Of a stretch of DNA of 26,677 nucleotides, positions 1 to 7,587 are shown piece by piece; positions within the stretch are counted from its first letter, which is position 1; every line of letters begins with the position of its first letter. The position numbers and the translations under genes were made by a program. The notes below the pieces were generated by a model. It made no database searches. It saw only the letters and a program-made list of their open reading frames with translations, and had not been told where the DNA came from. This DNA is from Dehalococcoidia bacterium (lineage in GTDB: Bacteria; Chloroflexota; Dehalococcoidia; SZUA-161), in assembly GCA_014859215.1 (NCBI GenBank), contig JACUUS010000011.1, positions 1 through 26,677 of the forward strand, given 5' to 3'.

Positions 1-478
1 TCTTGGATTCCGCCCGCGGGTCAGTAATCCTCTGGCCTCCCCGGATCTGCTGAAGAGCGCGATATATCTTTTCCTGGTCCACCCCGAATTTCTTGAGAAT
101 ATCCGCTCCCCTTCCGCCGCGTTCGTTAAGGATAGCAATAAGCAGGTGCTCATTACCCACGAACTCATCCTGGAACCGGTCGGCCTCGATGGTCGCCGAC
201 CGTAAGACGTTTTCAATTCGCGCCGTGGGATAAAGCTGGCCGGTCTCGTATCCCGCTATAGGCAGGCTCCGCACCGCTTCCTCAACTTTCCCTCTAACCT
301 GTCCAGGCTCAACACCAATTTCCTGCAATACGTCGTTGGTAACGCCTCCCTCTTGCTGCAACAGGGCCAGGAGAATATGCTCCACGTCCCAGTGACTGTT
401 ACGGAAACTCCTGGCAACTTCTTGAGAGGCAGCGAGTACTTCCTGCGCCTGTTCGGTAAATTTAGGTAATCTCATCAT
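1..478 (-). CDS. clpB: ClpB-type AAA+ disaggregase, N-terminal part (cut by window edge)
   Basis: Only the first 159 or so codons lie in the window; the gene continues past the left edge. The product starts MMRLPKFTEQAQEVL and contains both Clp-N repeats (about residues 5-75 and 80-145). The first carries HWDVEHILLALL and the second FVGNEHLLIAIL, the repeat signature of ClpB/ClpC N-domains. The linker that follows (ITDPRAES) resembles ClpB more than ClpC. ClpB is a cytoplasmic hexameric ATPase that works with DnaK/DnaJ to pull proteins out of aggregates. The start is the ATG at 478 or the adjacent ATG at 475; AGGAG sits 7 bases upstream. It is the third gene of a leftward dnaJ-hspR-clpB operon, with a 59-base gap after hspR and no terminator visible there. 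The AAA modules are outside the window, so ClpC cannot be fully excluded. Confidence 0.88.
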   Translation of the reverse strand, partial: MMRLPKFTEQAQEVLAASQEVARSFRNSHWDVEHILLALLQQEGGVTNDVLQEIGVEPGQVRGKVEEAVRSLPIAGYETGQLYPTARIENVLRSATIEADRFQDEFVGNEHLLIAILNERGGRGADILKKFGVDQEKIYRALQQIRGGQRITDPRAESK

Positions 479-537
479 TTCAAAGCTCCTTCGTCCAATT
501 ACCGCCTCTAGCCCAACATTACGTAAACATAATCTGC

Positions 538-840
538 TCAAATACGGCGGTTCAGCTCAGCTTCGAGCTTCTCTATTTGCCGTTCCATCTCTCTCATGCG
601 GGCGGCCATCCTGAGAATGACCTCTACCCCGGCCAGGTTGACCCCGAGATCATTTATGAGAGTTTTGATCCGGCGCAGCCTGTTAATATCCTCCGTTGAA
701 TAGAGTCTCCGGTTTCCATCGGAACGGGACGGTTCCACAATGCCGGCCCTTTCGTAATATCTCAGTGTCTGAGCATGCACACCGAGCATCCTTGCCGCGA
801 CGCTTATCACAAAACGAGGCTCAGTATCATCGAAACCCAT
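538..840 (-). CDS. hspR: HspR, MerR-family heat-shock repressor
   Basis: A protein of about 100 residues with a MerR-type winged helix at the N terminus: FVISVAARMLGVHAQTLRYY followed by a wing containing GNRRLYS. After it come the dimerising region and a predicted coiled coil (MREMERQIEKLEAELNRRI) at the C terminus. This matches HspR, which represses chaperone genes by binding HAIR inverted repeats (CTTGAGT-N7-ACTCAAG) with DnaK as co-repressor. An upstream ATG at 855 is in frame, but it has no ribosome site of its own. GGAGG lies 8 bases before the ATG at 840, so 840 is taken as the start. The gene sits between dnaJ and clpB, the arrangement expected for autoregulated heat-shock operons, and HAIR-like sites are visible upstream of the operon and of hsp20. 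Confidence 0.9.
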   Translation of the reverse strand: MGFDDTEPRFVISVAARMLGVHAQTLRYYERAGIVEPSRSDGNRRLYSTEDINRLRRIKTLINDLGVNLAGVEVILRMAARMREMERQIEKLEAELNRRI

Positions 841-871
841 AGTCCATTCCTCCATTCGAGCATGAGCATAA

Positions 872-1780
872 CTAGCTGCGTAGCTGCTTCAACTCTTCAA
901 AAAGTCCTTTCTCTCGCTCCGATAATCTGGTAGGAAGCTGCACCTGCACTCTGACAAGCAGATCGCCTCTGCCATCCCCACTGAGAGCCGGCAAACCCTG
1001 CTTCCTGAGCCGGAAAATTCTCCCATTCTGAGTTTCGGGGGGAATTTTCAGCGCCAGGCGTTTGCCATTCGGGGAGGGCACCTGGACTTCGCTGCCCAGT
1101 ACGGCGTCCACCAGGGGAACCTGTATCTCCGTCTGAATATCGACACCCTTGACCTGGAAACGCTCATCATTTGATATTGAGACCAGCAAGTAGAGATCGC
1201 CGGGGGGACCTCCGTTGAAGCCGGGACTGCCCTTGCCCGCTATCCTGACCCTGGACCCGTTAGTGACGCCCGGCGGAATCCGCACCTGGAGTCTCTGAGG
1301 CCGGATTCTGCCATCTTCCTGGACCTGCACCTCGATCATTCGGCTGGCGCCATGAATAGCCTCTCCGAGTGTTATCTCGACGGGGTATTCATAGTCCTGT
1401 CCCCGCATTGACTGGCGAGTCCCCCGTCCGGGGAAACCACCCAGAACGGAGTCGAAAATGTCTCCGAGATCCCCATAATCCTCCAGACGAACCCTTGACC
1501 CGCGTCGAAAATTCCAGGCTTCCTGCTGCTGCTGGGTCCTGGCGAACTGGTCGGCATACTGCCACTGGTCGCCGTATTGATCATACTTCTTGCGTTTCTC
1601 GGGGTCGGACAGCACCTCATGGGCCTCGTTTACCTCTTTGAAGGCGGCCTCAGCTGCCTTGTCACCCGGATTTACATCCGGATGATACTTGCGGGCGAGC
1701 TTGCGGTACGCCTGCTTGATTTCCTTGCTGCCGGCATTTCTGTCCACGCCCAGTACGTTGTAGTAATCTTTGGCAGGCAT
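872..1780 (-). CDS. cbpA: DnaJ/CbpA-type J-domain co-chaperone
   Basis: A J-domain protein of about 302 residues. The J domain is at the N terminus (AKDYYNVLGVDRNAGSKEIKQ) with the HPD motif in KYHPDVNPGD, which stimulates the ATPase of DnaK. A short Gln/Gly-rich linker follows, then two DnaJ C-terminal substrate-binding domains (about residues 125-300). There are no CxxCxGxG zinc repeats, so this is a type II (CbpA-like) protein rather than canonical DnaJ; its length is close to E. coli CbpA. An in-frame TTG at 1795 would give five extra residues, but GGAGG is placed 8 bases before the ATG at 1780. It is the first gene of the leftward operon with hspR (31-base gap) and clpB. A sigma-70 promoter with a HAIR-like element lies immediately upstream. 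Confidence 0.9.
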   Translation of the reverse strand: MPAKDYYNVLGVDRNAGSKEIKQAYRKLARKYHPDVNPGDKAAEAAFKEVNEAHEVLSDPEKRKKYDQYGDQWQYADQFARTQQQQEAWNFRRGSRVRLEDYGDLGDIFDSVLGGFPGRGTRQSMRGQDYEYPVEITLGEAIHGASRMIEVQVQEDGRIRPQRLQVRIPPGVTNGSRVRIAGKGSPGFNGGPPGDLYLLVSISNDERFQVKGVDIQTEIQVPLVDAVLGSEVQVPSPNGKRLALKIPPETQNGRIFRLRKQGLPALSGDGRGDLLVRVQVQLPTRLSEREKGLFEELKQLRS

Positions 1781-1800
1781 CTGATGAACCTCCAAGTCCG

Positions 1801-1829
1801 ATTCTATATCTTGATAATGACTTTGTCAA
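1801..1829 (-). promoter_or_regulatory. sigma-70 promoter of dnaJ-hspR-clpB
   Basis: On the minus strand TTGACA (1829-1824) is followed by a 17-base spacer and TAGAAT (1806-1801). The ATG at 1780 lies about 20 bases downstream. The promoter spacer overlaps the HAIR-like element at 1810-1830. Confidence 0.75.
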
Positions 1830-1830
1830 T
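1810..1830. promoter_or_regulatory. HAIR-like inverted repeat (putative HspR operator), dnaJ side
   Basis: CTTGATA-N7-GTCAAT has TTGA and TCAA spaced exactly as in the HAIR consensus CTTGAGT-N7-ACTCAAG. Read on the minus strand it matches the element at 1909-1929 at 18 of 21 positions. It occupies the -35/-10 spacer of the dnaJ promoter, where a repressor would block polymerase. Confidence 0.55.
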
Positions 1831-1908
1831 CAATTGCATGTCTATGTTTATAGTTCCTTCGTACTAGGTAGGCTTAACAGGCGTTCCTGCCCAACACTTA
1901 TAAAAAGT

Positions 1909-1929
1909 ATTGACAATATCTTTATCAAG
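1909..1929. promoter_or_regulatory. HAIR-like inverted repeat (putative HspR operator), hsp20 side
   Basis: ATTGACA-N7-TATCAAG, with TTGA/TCAA arms in HAIR geometry. It is a near copy, in opposite orientation, of the element at 1810-1830. It overlaps the -35 box and spacer of the hsp20 promoter. Confidence 0.55.
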
Positions 1930-1938
1930 TGATATATT
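1910..1938 (+). promoter_or_regulatory. sigma-70 promoter of hsp20
   Basis: TTGACA at 1910-1915, a 17-base spacer, then TATATT at 1933-1938. The predicted 5' leader to the ATG at 1986 is about 40 bases. The box pair is embedded in a HAIR-like repeat. Confidence 0.8.
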
Positions 1939-1985
1939 AGTCGCGTGGAAACCTTATCCACGAAAAATGTTCAGGAGGCCTGATA

Positions 1986-2441
1986 ATGGCAATCGTGAGA
2001 TGGCAACCACTGCGAGACTTCGTCGTTTTGAAACAGGCTGCTGACCGCTGGTTCGATGATGTGATCAGCCCTGCAGCGCTGTCCCGCTTCATCGATCAAG
2101 ACGGCCTGCCGCTCGATGTCTACGAGAAGGATGCCGAGATAGTGGTAAAGGCATCCCTGCCGGGAGTAAAACCCGACGAAGTCGACATCAGTATCACTGG
2201 AGATGTGCTGACCATAAAAGGCGAGCACAAGGAAGAGCAGGAGGTAAAAGAAGAGAACTACTTCCGAAAAGAACGCTGGCAAGGAACCTTCAGCAGGTCA
2301 CTTGTATTGAGAGTGCCTGTGGAAACCGACAGGGCGGAAGCCCACTTCGAGGATGGCGTGCTGACTCTTACCCTCCCGAAGGCAACAGAGGCCCGACCGA
2401 AACAGATCAAGGTAGAGGCCGGATCTGCCGAAACGAAATAA
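1986..2441 (+). CDS. Hsp20 / alpha-crystallin family small heat-shock protein
   Basis: A 151-residue small heat-shock protein, an ATP-independent holdase that keeps unfolding cytoplasmic proteins refoldable for the DnaK/ClpB system. The alpha-crystallin domain spans about residues 40-140: it opens with LPLDVYEKDAEIVVKASLPG, ends with the diagnostic A-x-F-x-D-GVLTLTLPK element, and is followed by an I-x-V style C-terminal anchor (QIKVEA). The ATG at 1986 has AGGAGG at 1973-1978. The gene is monocistronic, divergent from dnaJ-hspR-clpB, and shares the HAIR-like operator arrangement, so it is probably co-repressed by HspR. It is followed by a short hairpin and a separate promoter for mtaB. Confidence 0.95.
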   Translation: MAIVRWQPLRDFVVLKQAADRWFDDVISPAALSRFIDQDGLPLDVYEKDAEIVVKASLPGVKPDEVDISITGDVLTIKGEHKEEQEVKEENYFRKERWQGTFSRSLVLRVPVETDRAEAHFEDGVLTLTLPKATEARPKQIKVEAGSAETK

Positions 2442-2470
2442 GCCTGAATATAGCTGGACCCTGGGCAAGA

Positions 2471-2488
2471 AGCCGGAGTATTCCGGCT
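2471..2488 (+). terminator. hairpin after hsp20
   Basis: AGCCGGA-GTAT-TCCGGCT, a perfect 7-bp stem, 29 bases after the hsp20 stop. The following CCTTGTCCTTGTCC is only moderately T-rich, so termination strength is uncertain. Confidence 0.5.
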
Positions 2489-2531
2489 CCTTGTCCTTGT
2501 CCCACAAGAGTCACCCTTGCATTTTTCAACC

Positions 2532-2560
2532 TTGACTCACTTACGATGCCAACATATAAT
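2532..2560 (+). promoter_or_regulatory. sigma-70 promoter of the mtaB-tilS operon
   Basis: TTGACT at 2532-2537, 17-base spacer, TATAAT at 2555-2560. It is located 35 bases before the TTG start of the methylthiotransferase gene and is one of the two best promoters in the window. Confidence 0.8.
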
Positions 2561-2595
2561 CTAATCTGCATTACGCATTACGCGGAGGTTGTCCT

Positions 2596-3858
2596 TTGAC
2601 AGATGAGGTGGGGTGGCCTGGCGGGGGGACGATATGTCTCCAGACTCTGGGCTGTAGACTCAACCAGGCAGAAACCGAATTCTTAACTCAGAAACTCCTC
2701 GAAGCCGGATACCGGGTAGTCGACCCGGATCATGCTTCTGACATTTACCTGCTGAATACCTGTACTGTAACCCGGGTCGCCGACCAGAAGTGCCGGAAGC
2801 TCCTGAGATCTATGCGGAAACGGAACCCCCGTACTCTTATTGTCGCAACCGGATGTTATGCTGAGAGGGCTCCTGAGGAAGTCGGCAGCATACCGGGGGT
2901 TGACATGGTTATCCCGAATTCGGACAAAGAACGCCTACCCGATATCTTGCCCAAACGACCCGCGGCTTCAAGCGCCCGCTTACATGAGTACTCCTGTAGC
3001 CGACGGACACGGGCTATGGTCAAGATACAGGAAGGATGCAGCAGACCCTGCTCATTCTGCATAGTGCCTCTCGTTCGGGGACCGGAAAAGACCAGGCCGC
3101 TGGACCAGATTATCGGCGACATTAAGGAGAAGTCATACCAAGGCTATCGGGAGGTCCTGCTAACCGGGACACGGCTCGGATACCCGGGGGGGGCTTACCT
3201 GCCGGGGTTGATCAGGCGCATTCTCCAAGAAACCGCCATTGAGAGGCTTCGATTGTCCTCGCTTGAACCGGCCGACCTCAAGCCTGATCTTCTGAAGCTC
3301 TGGCAGGACAAGCGGCTCTGTCCTCACATCCATCTCTGCCTGCAAAGCGGCAGCGACTCCGTTTTGAAGCGCATGCGCCGCGCCTATTCCACTCATACCT
3401 TCGCAAGCGCTGCGGAGCTTGCCCGCGAATATGTACCAACCCTTGCTCTTACGACCGATATTATGGTCGGTTTCCCCGGCGAGACTGAAGAGGAATTCGC
3501 CGAGAGCTACAGTTATTGCCGTACGATTGATTTTGCCGGAATGCACGTATTTTCGTACTCACCGAGGCCGGGGACCGAGGCTGCCTTGATGCCTGCCCAG
3601 GTGCCCGAGACTATAAAGAAGAAGCGAAGCGGGCTCATGCTTGACCTGGCTCGCAGGAACAGCCGGCGTTTTCGCGAGAGTCTGCTGGGCGGGAAAATGG
3701 ATGTGCTTTTCGAGTCGGCTAGAAACGGGCTCTGGTACGGCCTCACCGGCAACTATGTCAGAGTGTCTCTTCAGAGCCGGGAGAACCTGGCCAACAGACT
3801 GCTCACTACCAGCCTGATCGGCGTTGAAGATTCAGGTCTGCGCGGAATGCCGATTTAG
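2596..3858 (+). CDS. mtaB: MtaB-type tRNA (N6-threonylcarbamoyladenosine-37) methylthiotransferase
   Basis: A 420-residue radical-SAM methylthiotransferase that adds a methylthio group to t6A37 of ANN-decoding tRNAs. The N-terminal UPF0004 domain (about residues 12-120) contributes the auxiliary-cluster cysteines in TLGCRLNQAE (C20), NTCTVT (C56) and ATGCYAE (C87). The radical-SAM core has CSRPCSFC (C148, C152, C155). A TRAM-like C-terminal domain (about 365-420) ends the protein. The length and the LGCRLNQAE motif fit MtaB better than RimO or MiaB. The start is a TTG at 2596 with GGAGG at 2584-2588; no in-frame ATG exists before the first motif. It is the first gene of a long operon that also contains tilS. 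It acts downstream of t6A synthesis, which needs tsaD (also in this window at 20078). Confidence 0.88.
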   Translation: MTDEVGWPGGGTICLQTLGCRLNQAETEFLTQKLLEAGYRVVDPDHASDIYLLNTCTVTRVADQKCRKLLRSMRKRNPRTLIVATGCYAERAPEEVGSIPGVDMVIPNSDKERLPDILPKRPAASSARLHEYSCSRRTRAMVKIQEGCSRPCSFCIVPLVRGPEKTRPLDQIIGDIKEKSYQGYREVLLTGTRLGYPGGAYLPGLIRRILQETAIERLRLSSLEPADLKPDLLKLWQDKRLCPHIHLCLQSGSDSVLKRMRRAYSTHTFASAAELAREYVPTLALTTDIMVGFPGETEEEFAESYSYCRTIDFAGMHVFSYSPRPGTEAALMPAQVPETIKKKRSGLMLDLARRNSRRFRESLLGGKMDVLFESARNGLWYGLTGNYVRVSLQSRENLANRLLTTSLIGVEDSGLRGMPI

Positions 3859-3895
3859 ATCACCCTGGACTCTCCTCGGGTAAGGGAGTGCGACA

Positions 3896-5152
3896 ATGAC
3901 AAGTCTTGAGATCATATACCTGATTCTATTTCTGGTGGCGCTGCTGCTATCGGCCTTCTTCTCGAGTTCGGAGATTGCCTTTGTGTCGCTCCAGAAACTG
4001 CGCTTGAAGCACCTGGCCAACACAGAAGGCGGCGCGGCGAAGCAGGTTGACATCATGACCGAGAAGCCTGAACAGCTGCTCACAACCATCCTGGTGGGAA
4101 ACAACTTTGTAAACACGGCGGCGGCGGCACTGGCCACCGTCATAGCAGCCACGGTACTGACCGAGAATCTGGCTTTAATTGCCGCCACGGCAGGTGTTAC
4201 CGTCCTTCTGCTGGTTTTCGGGGAGGTATTCCCCAAGACGGTGGCCACGAGGTACGGGGAGAAGCTGGCGTTGGTCTATGCCAGGCCCTTGAAGACCTTA
4301 ATAATACTGCTCGCGCCTATCACAACCGTGCTTGTCTGGATTGCAGACAAGCTTGCGCGCATGGTGGGAGCTACGCCCGGGAAAAGACTGCTTGTCACGG
4401 AAGAGGAGATCAGGACCGCGATGTCTGTCGGTATTGAGGAAGGATCGCTCGTCGAAGCCGAAGCGGAGATGGTCAAGCGGGTGTTCCGGTTCGGCGACAG
4501 ACGCGTGGATGAAGTAATGACGCCGCGCCCCGATATCCGGTGGGTGGAGAAAGGCACAAAGCTCTCGGAGTTCTTGCCCATTTATTCGCAGGCTCCCCAT
4601 TCACGCTTTCCAGTCTATCAGGATACAATTGACAATGTGGTAGGTATACTCTGGATAAAGGATGTGCTCATAGGCCAGGCTAATGGCGTCATAGATAGAG
4701 AGAGCCAGATGGACGATCTGCTTCGACCTGCTTATTTCGTCCCTGAAAGCAAACTGATTGCCGAGCTGTTTACAGAATTGCAGGAATCAGGCGGGAGACT
4801 GGCCATGGTGGTTGACGAGTTTGGCGGTATAGCGGGCCTGGTGACCATCGAGCAGCTGCTGGAGGAGATCGTCGGAGAATTCGGTGACGAGCTGAGCAGG
4901 ACCACGAAATGCTTCGAGACTATCGACGAGAATACATTCCAGATAGACGGTGCGATGAGGGTGGATGACGCGAATGAGGAGATGGACCTGGGCCTTCCCG
5001 AAGGTGAATATGAAACGGTTGCCGGGTTCATACTCAGTCTGCTCGGGCATATACCCAAAGAAGGGGAACAACTGAAATATGACGGCCTCAGGCTAGTGGT
5101 GACCGAGATGAAGGGTGTCAAGATAGAGAAGGTGCTCGTCACCAGGGAGTAG
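3896..5152 (+). CDS. CorC/HlyC-family membrane protein (DUF21-CBS-CorC)
   Basis: A 418-residue CNNM/CorC-type integral membrane protein. The DUF21 membrane domain covers about residues 1-185: an N-terminal segment beginning SLEIIYLILF, then FFSSSEIAF, and further helices around 85-120 and 135-155. A CBS pair follows (about 200-320, with VDEVMTPRPDI and FPVYQDTIDNVVGILWIKD), then the CorC_HlyC domain (about 335-415, with FQIDGAMRVDDANE). Family members are linked to Mg2+ or Co2+ export and ion homeostasis; the old haemolysin annotation is not supported here. The gene starts 37 bases after mtaB at an ATG with a weak GGGAG site, and its stop is two bases before the next ATG, so it belongs to the operon. 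Confidence 0.9.
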   Translation: MTSLEIIYLILFLVALLLSAFFSSSEIAFVSLQKLRLKHLANTEGGAAKQVDIMTEKPEQLLTTILVGNNFVNTAAAALATVIAATVLTENLALIAATAGVTVLLLVFGEVFPKTVATRYGEKLALVYARPLKTLIILLAPITTVLVWIADKLARMVGATPGKRLLVTEEEIRTAMSVGIEEGSLVEAEAEMVKRVFRFGDRRVDEVMTPRPDIRWVEKGTKLSEFLPIYSQAPHSRFPVYQDTIDNVVGILWIKDVLIGQANGVIDRESQMDDLLRPAYFVPESKLIAELFTELQESGGRLAMVVDEFGGIAGLVTIEQLLEEIVGEFGDELSRTTKCFETIDENTFQIDGAMRVDDANEEMDLGLPEGEYETVAGFILSLLGHIPKEGEQLKYDGLRLVVTEMKGVKIEKVLVTRE

Positions 5153-5154
5153 AT

Positions 5155-5820
5155 ATGCAGCGGCTACGCCTTACGTTCAGTAGAGGGCGGGAGGTAAGAT
5201 ACATCTCCCACCTGGACCTGATGCGGCTGTGGCAAAGGGCTTTCCGGCGGGCCGACCTGCCTCTCACGTATTCTCATGGCTTCAGTCCGCATCCAAAGCT
5301 CTCTCTGGCGGCTCCGCTTGCCATCGGGGTTACCAGCAGCGCCGAGCTCATGGATGTCTATCTCAACCGCAGGATATCGCCCTATTTTTTCGTCAAGACG
5401 ATCAGCAAACAGCTCCCTCCGGGTATCGACATATCCGAAGCAGTGGAGGTCGGGGCGGGAATGCCCTCGCTCCAGTCGCAGGTATTGCATGCGGAATATC
5501 AGGTCGTGATTGAGAGCGACCGCGCCCCCGGAGATGTTGCCGCCGCTGTTCGAGACTTTCTTGACAAAGAGACGCTTCCCTGGCAACACTCCAGAGATAC
5601 CGAGGTGCGCAGATATGACCTTCGTGCACTCGTAGACGATGTCTGGCTCATAGACTGTTCATCCGGCCGGTGCATACTAGGCATGCGGCTTTATTGTGAC
5701 AAGAGGGGCACTGGACGCCCGGAGCAGGTCTTATCCGCGCTCGGATTTGAAGGATATCCGGAGACCATCCACCGTACAGGGTTGGTGCTCGCCGGGAACA
5801 GGCAGAGCGAAGACAGATGA
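5155..5820 (+). CDS. TIGR03936 / DUF2344 family protein
   Basis: A 221-residue member of the DUF2344 family, recognised by RLRLTFSRGREVRYISHLDL near the N terminus and by SHGFSPHPKLSLAAPLAIGV, both hallmark blocks. In many bacteria this domain is fused to or located beside a radical-SAM protein (TIGR03960 group) or ribonuclease E/G. Its biochemical role is not established, though RNA-related function is often suggested. Here no TIGR03960 partner is adjacent; the nearest radical-SAM gene is mtaB two genes upstream. The ATG at 5155 follows the previous stop by two bases and uses AGGGAG overlapping that stop. Its own stop overlaps the next start (ATGA), which indicates translational coupling. 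Confidence 0.85.
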   Translation: MQRLRLTFSRGREVRYISHLDLMRLWQRAFRRADLPLTYSHGFSPHPKLSLAAPLAIGVTSSAELMDVYLNRRISPYFFVKTISKQLPPGIDISEAVEVGAGMPSLQSQVLHAEYQVVIESDRAPGDVAAAVRDFLDKETLPWQHSRDTEVRRYDLRALVDDVWLIDCSSGRCILGMRLYCDKRGTGRPEQVLSALGFEGYPETIHRTGLVLAGNRQSEDR

Positions 5821-6950
5821 GTACCGCGTTGAATTTGCTCGATCCGTGCAGGCAGGAACAGGCCAGGGATTACAACCGCCTGTCGCGGCGTTTCCAGATG
5901 CTCGAGGTCCTGCTCGGCATGATCGTTCTCCTGGTTATTCTACTGAGTGGACTATCCGGGAGCCTCAGGAATATGCTCGCATTCCCGGAACCGGTCAGGG
6001 TTGCGGCCTACTTCATTATCCTGATGCTGGTACTGGGCATATTGTCAGCCCCGTTGAGCTACTACCGCAGTTTCGTCCTGGCGCACCGCTACGGCCTCTC
6101 GAACCAGAACCGGACGTCGTGGCTGGCCGATCAGGTCAAGGGGGAGTCCCTGGGACTCGTACTTAGCACATCTCTGGTAGTCATCATTTACCTGTTCCTG
6201 CGCGCCTTCCCTGAAACATGGTGGCTGTTAGCCTTTGCGACTGTCACACTTGCCATGATTGTAATGTCAAAGCTTGCTCCAGTCATTATTTTCCCCCTCT
6301 TCTATGAACTCGAACCGCTCAAAGATACCGGCCTTCGCCAGAGACTGCTTGATCTGTCTGAAAGAACAAGCATCAGGGTAAATGACATTTCTCAGATCAA
6401 GTTCAGTAACAAGACAAGCGCGGCGAATGCGATGTTGATGGGCTGGGGAGGCACCAGACGAATAGCGCTTAGTGATACCCTGCTCAAGGATTATACGCCG
6501 GAGGAAATTGAGGTCATAGCGGCACACGAGTTCGGTCATCAATACCACAACGACATGGCCAGGTTAATCGGCATACAGGCATTCCTTATGTTCGTCGGTT
6601 TTTACCTGGTCAATATGGTCCTAAACTGGGCGGTGCCTCGAATGGGCTTTCAGGGCCTATCAGACGTTGCGGCGCTGCCGCTGCTTGCCCTGGTGCTGGC
6701 TGCGGCGGCTATCCTGCTTGCCCCGCTGGCTAACTACTTCAGCCGGAGAATAGAAGAGGCTGCCGATGACTACGCTCTTGCCGCGACCGCAAATCCGGAA
6801 GCTTTCTCCAGCATGCTCGGCAAGCTGACAAACCAGAATCTCATAGAATCTGATCCTGGCACGATCGTAGAACTGCTGTTCCATGACCATCCAACTTATT
6901 CGAAGCGTCTGTCGGTGGCACGCCGTTACAGGGACGAGGTGCGACAATGA
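5817..6950 (+). CDS. Ste24-like M48 family membrane zinc metalloprotease
   Basis: A 377-residue integral membrane protease. An M48 N-terminal (CAAX protease-type) domain with several hydrophobic helices (about residues 28-50, 62-85, 112-130 and 135-160) precedes the catalytic part. The zinc motif is HEFGH (237-241), and a downstream glutamate in RRIEEAADDYA (about 313-314) is the third ligand. Two more helices lie at about 252-270 and 285-305. Overall architecture is that of Ste24 endopeptidase rather than HtpX. Since CAAX prenylation is not expected in bacteria, a role in membrane protein quality control is the likelier reading. The start overlaps the DUF2344 stop (ATGA), and its stop overlaps the next start, so it is translated as part of the operon. 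Confidence 0.9.
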   Translation: MSTALNLLDPCRQEQARDYNRLSRRFQMLEVLLGMIVLLVILLSGLSGSLRNMLAFPEPVRVAAYFIILMLVLGILSAPLSYYRSFVLAHRYGLSNQNRTSWLADQVKGESLGLVLSTSLVVIIYLFLRAFPETWWLLAFATVTLAMIVMSKLAPVIIFPLFYELEPLKDTGLRQRLLDLSERTSIRVNDISQIKFSNKTSAANAMLMGWGGTRRIALSDTLLKDYTPEEIEVIAAHEFGHQYHNDMARLIGIQAFLMFVGFYLVNMVLNWAVPRMGFQGLSDVAALPLLALVLAAAAILLAPLANYFSRRIEEAADDYALAATANPEAFSSMLGKLTNQNLIESDPGTIVELLFHDHPTYSKRLSVARRYRDEVRQ

Positions 6951-7582
6951 GAATCATTCTTGTCAGGCACGGCGAGACACGATGGAACCGGGAACACCGG
7001 ATACAGGGACTTGCCGACCTTGATCTGAACGAGACTGGCAGGAAACAGGCGCAAGCCCTGGCGGAAGCATTGCGAAACGAGCGAGTCTCGGCCATTTACA
7101 CGAGCCCTCTCAGGAGGGCCATGGATACGGCGGCAGCCATCGCCCGCTATCACCCGGTAGAGATGACGGTGCTCGACGGCCTCAAGGAACTCGATGCAGG
7201 GGAAGTCGACGGCATGACGTACGATGAGATGCGGGAAAACCATGCCGATTTCCTGGTCAAATGGCTGGAGGACTGCTCGTCGATAAGGGTCCCCGGAGGA
7301 TGCACCCTTCAGGAACTTCAGGACCAGGTCTGGTCTGCAATCGACCACATAAGAAGCAGGCATGAAGTTGACGAAGACCAGGCAGTTCAAGAGAGGTCTA
7401 TAGTGGTTGTGGCGCACTTCTTCCCCATTCTGTCAATTCTCTGCAAGGCACTGTCTCTCGACCTCTCACAGTGCAGGAGGCTCAGGCTCGGTCTAGCCTC
7501 TATCTGCACACTGGACTTCAATTCCGACCGAATAGTGCTTGTGTCAATGAACGATACATGCCACTTGAAGCAGCTCGGCTAG
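6947..7582 (+). CDS. histidine phosphatase (phosphoglycerate mutase-like) family protein
   Basis: A 211-residue histidine phosphatase. The phosphorylated histidine is in LVRHGETRWN (H8), with R7 and the downstream R in SPLRRAMDTA. The acidic general-acid residue lies in LKELDAGEVDGM (about E81/E85), and the second catalytic histidine is in VVVAHFFP (H157), where many relatives have SHG. Family members include cobalamin phosphatase CobC, broad-specificity phosphatases and cofactor-dependent mutases; the substrate cannot be assigned from sequence. There is no cobalamin gene nearby. The gene is coupled to the preceding M48 gene by an ATGA overlap and is followed after 5 bases by tilS. Confidence 0.9.
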   Translation: MRIILVRHGETRWNREHRIQGLADLDLNETGRKQAQALAEALRNERVSAIYTSPLRRAMDTAAAIARYHPVEMTVLDGLKELDAGEVDGMTYDEMRENHADFLVKWLEDCSSIRVPGGCTLQELQDQVWSAIDHIRSRHEVDEDQAVQERSIVVVAHFFPILSILCKALSLDLSQCRRLRLGLASICTLDFNSDRIVLVSMNDTCHLKQLG

Positions 7583-7587
7583 GAAGC

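Noticed and set aside
1369..1641. Rightward open frame of 90 codons inside dnaJ
   Set aside because: It is a shadow of a strongly supported gene on the other strand, with no ribosome site and no family resemblance.
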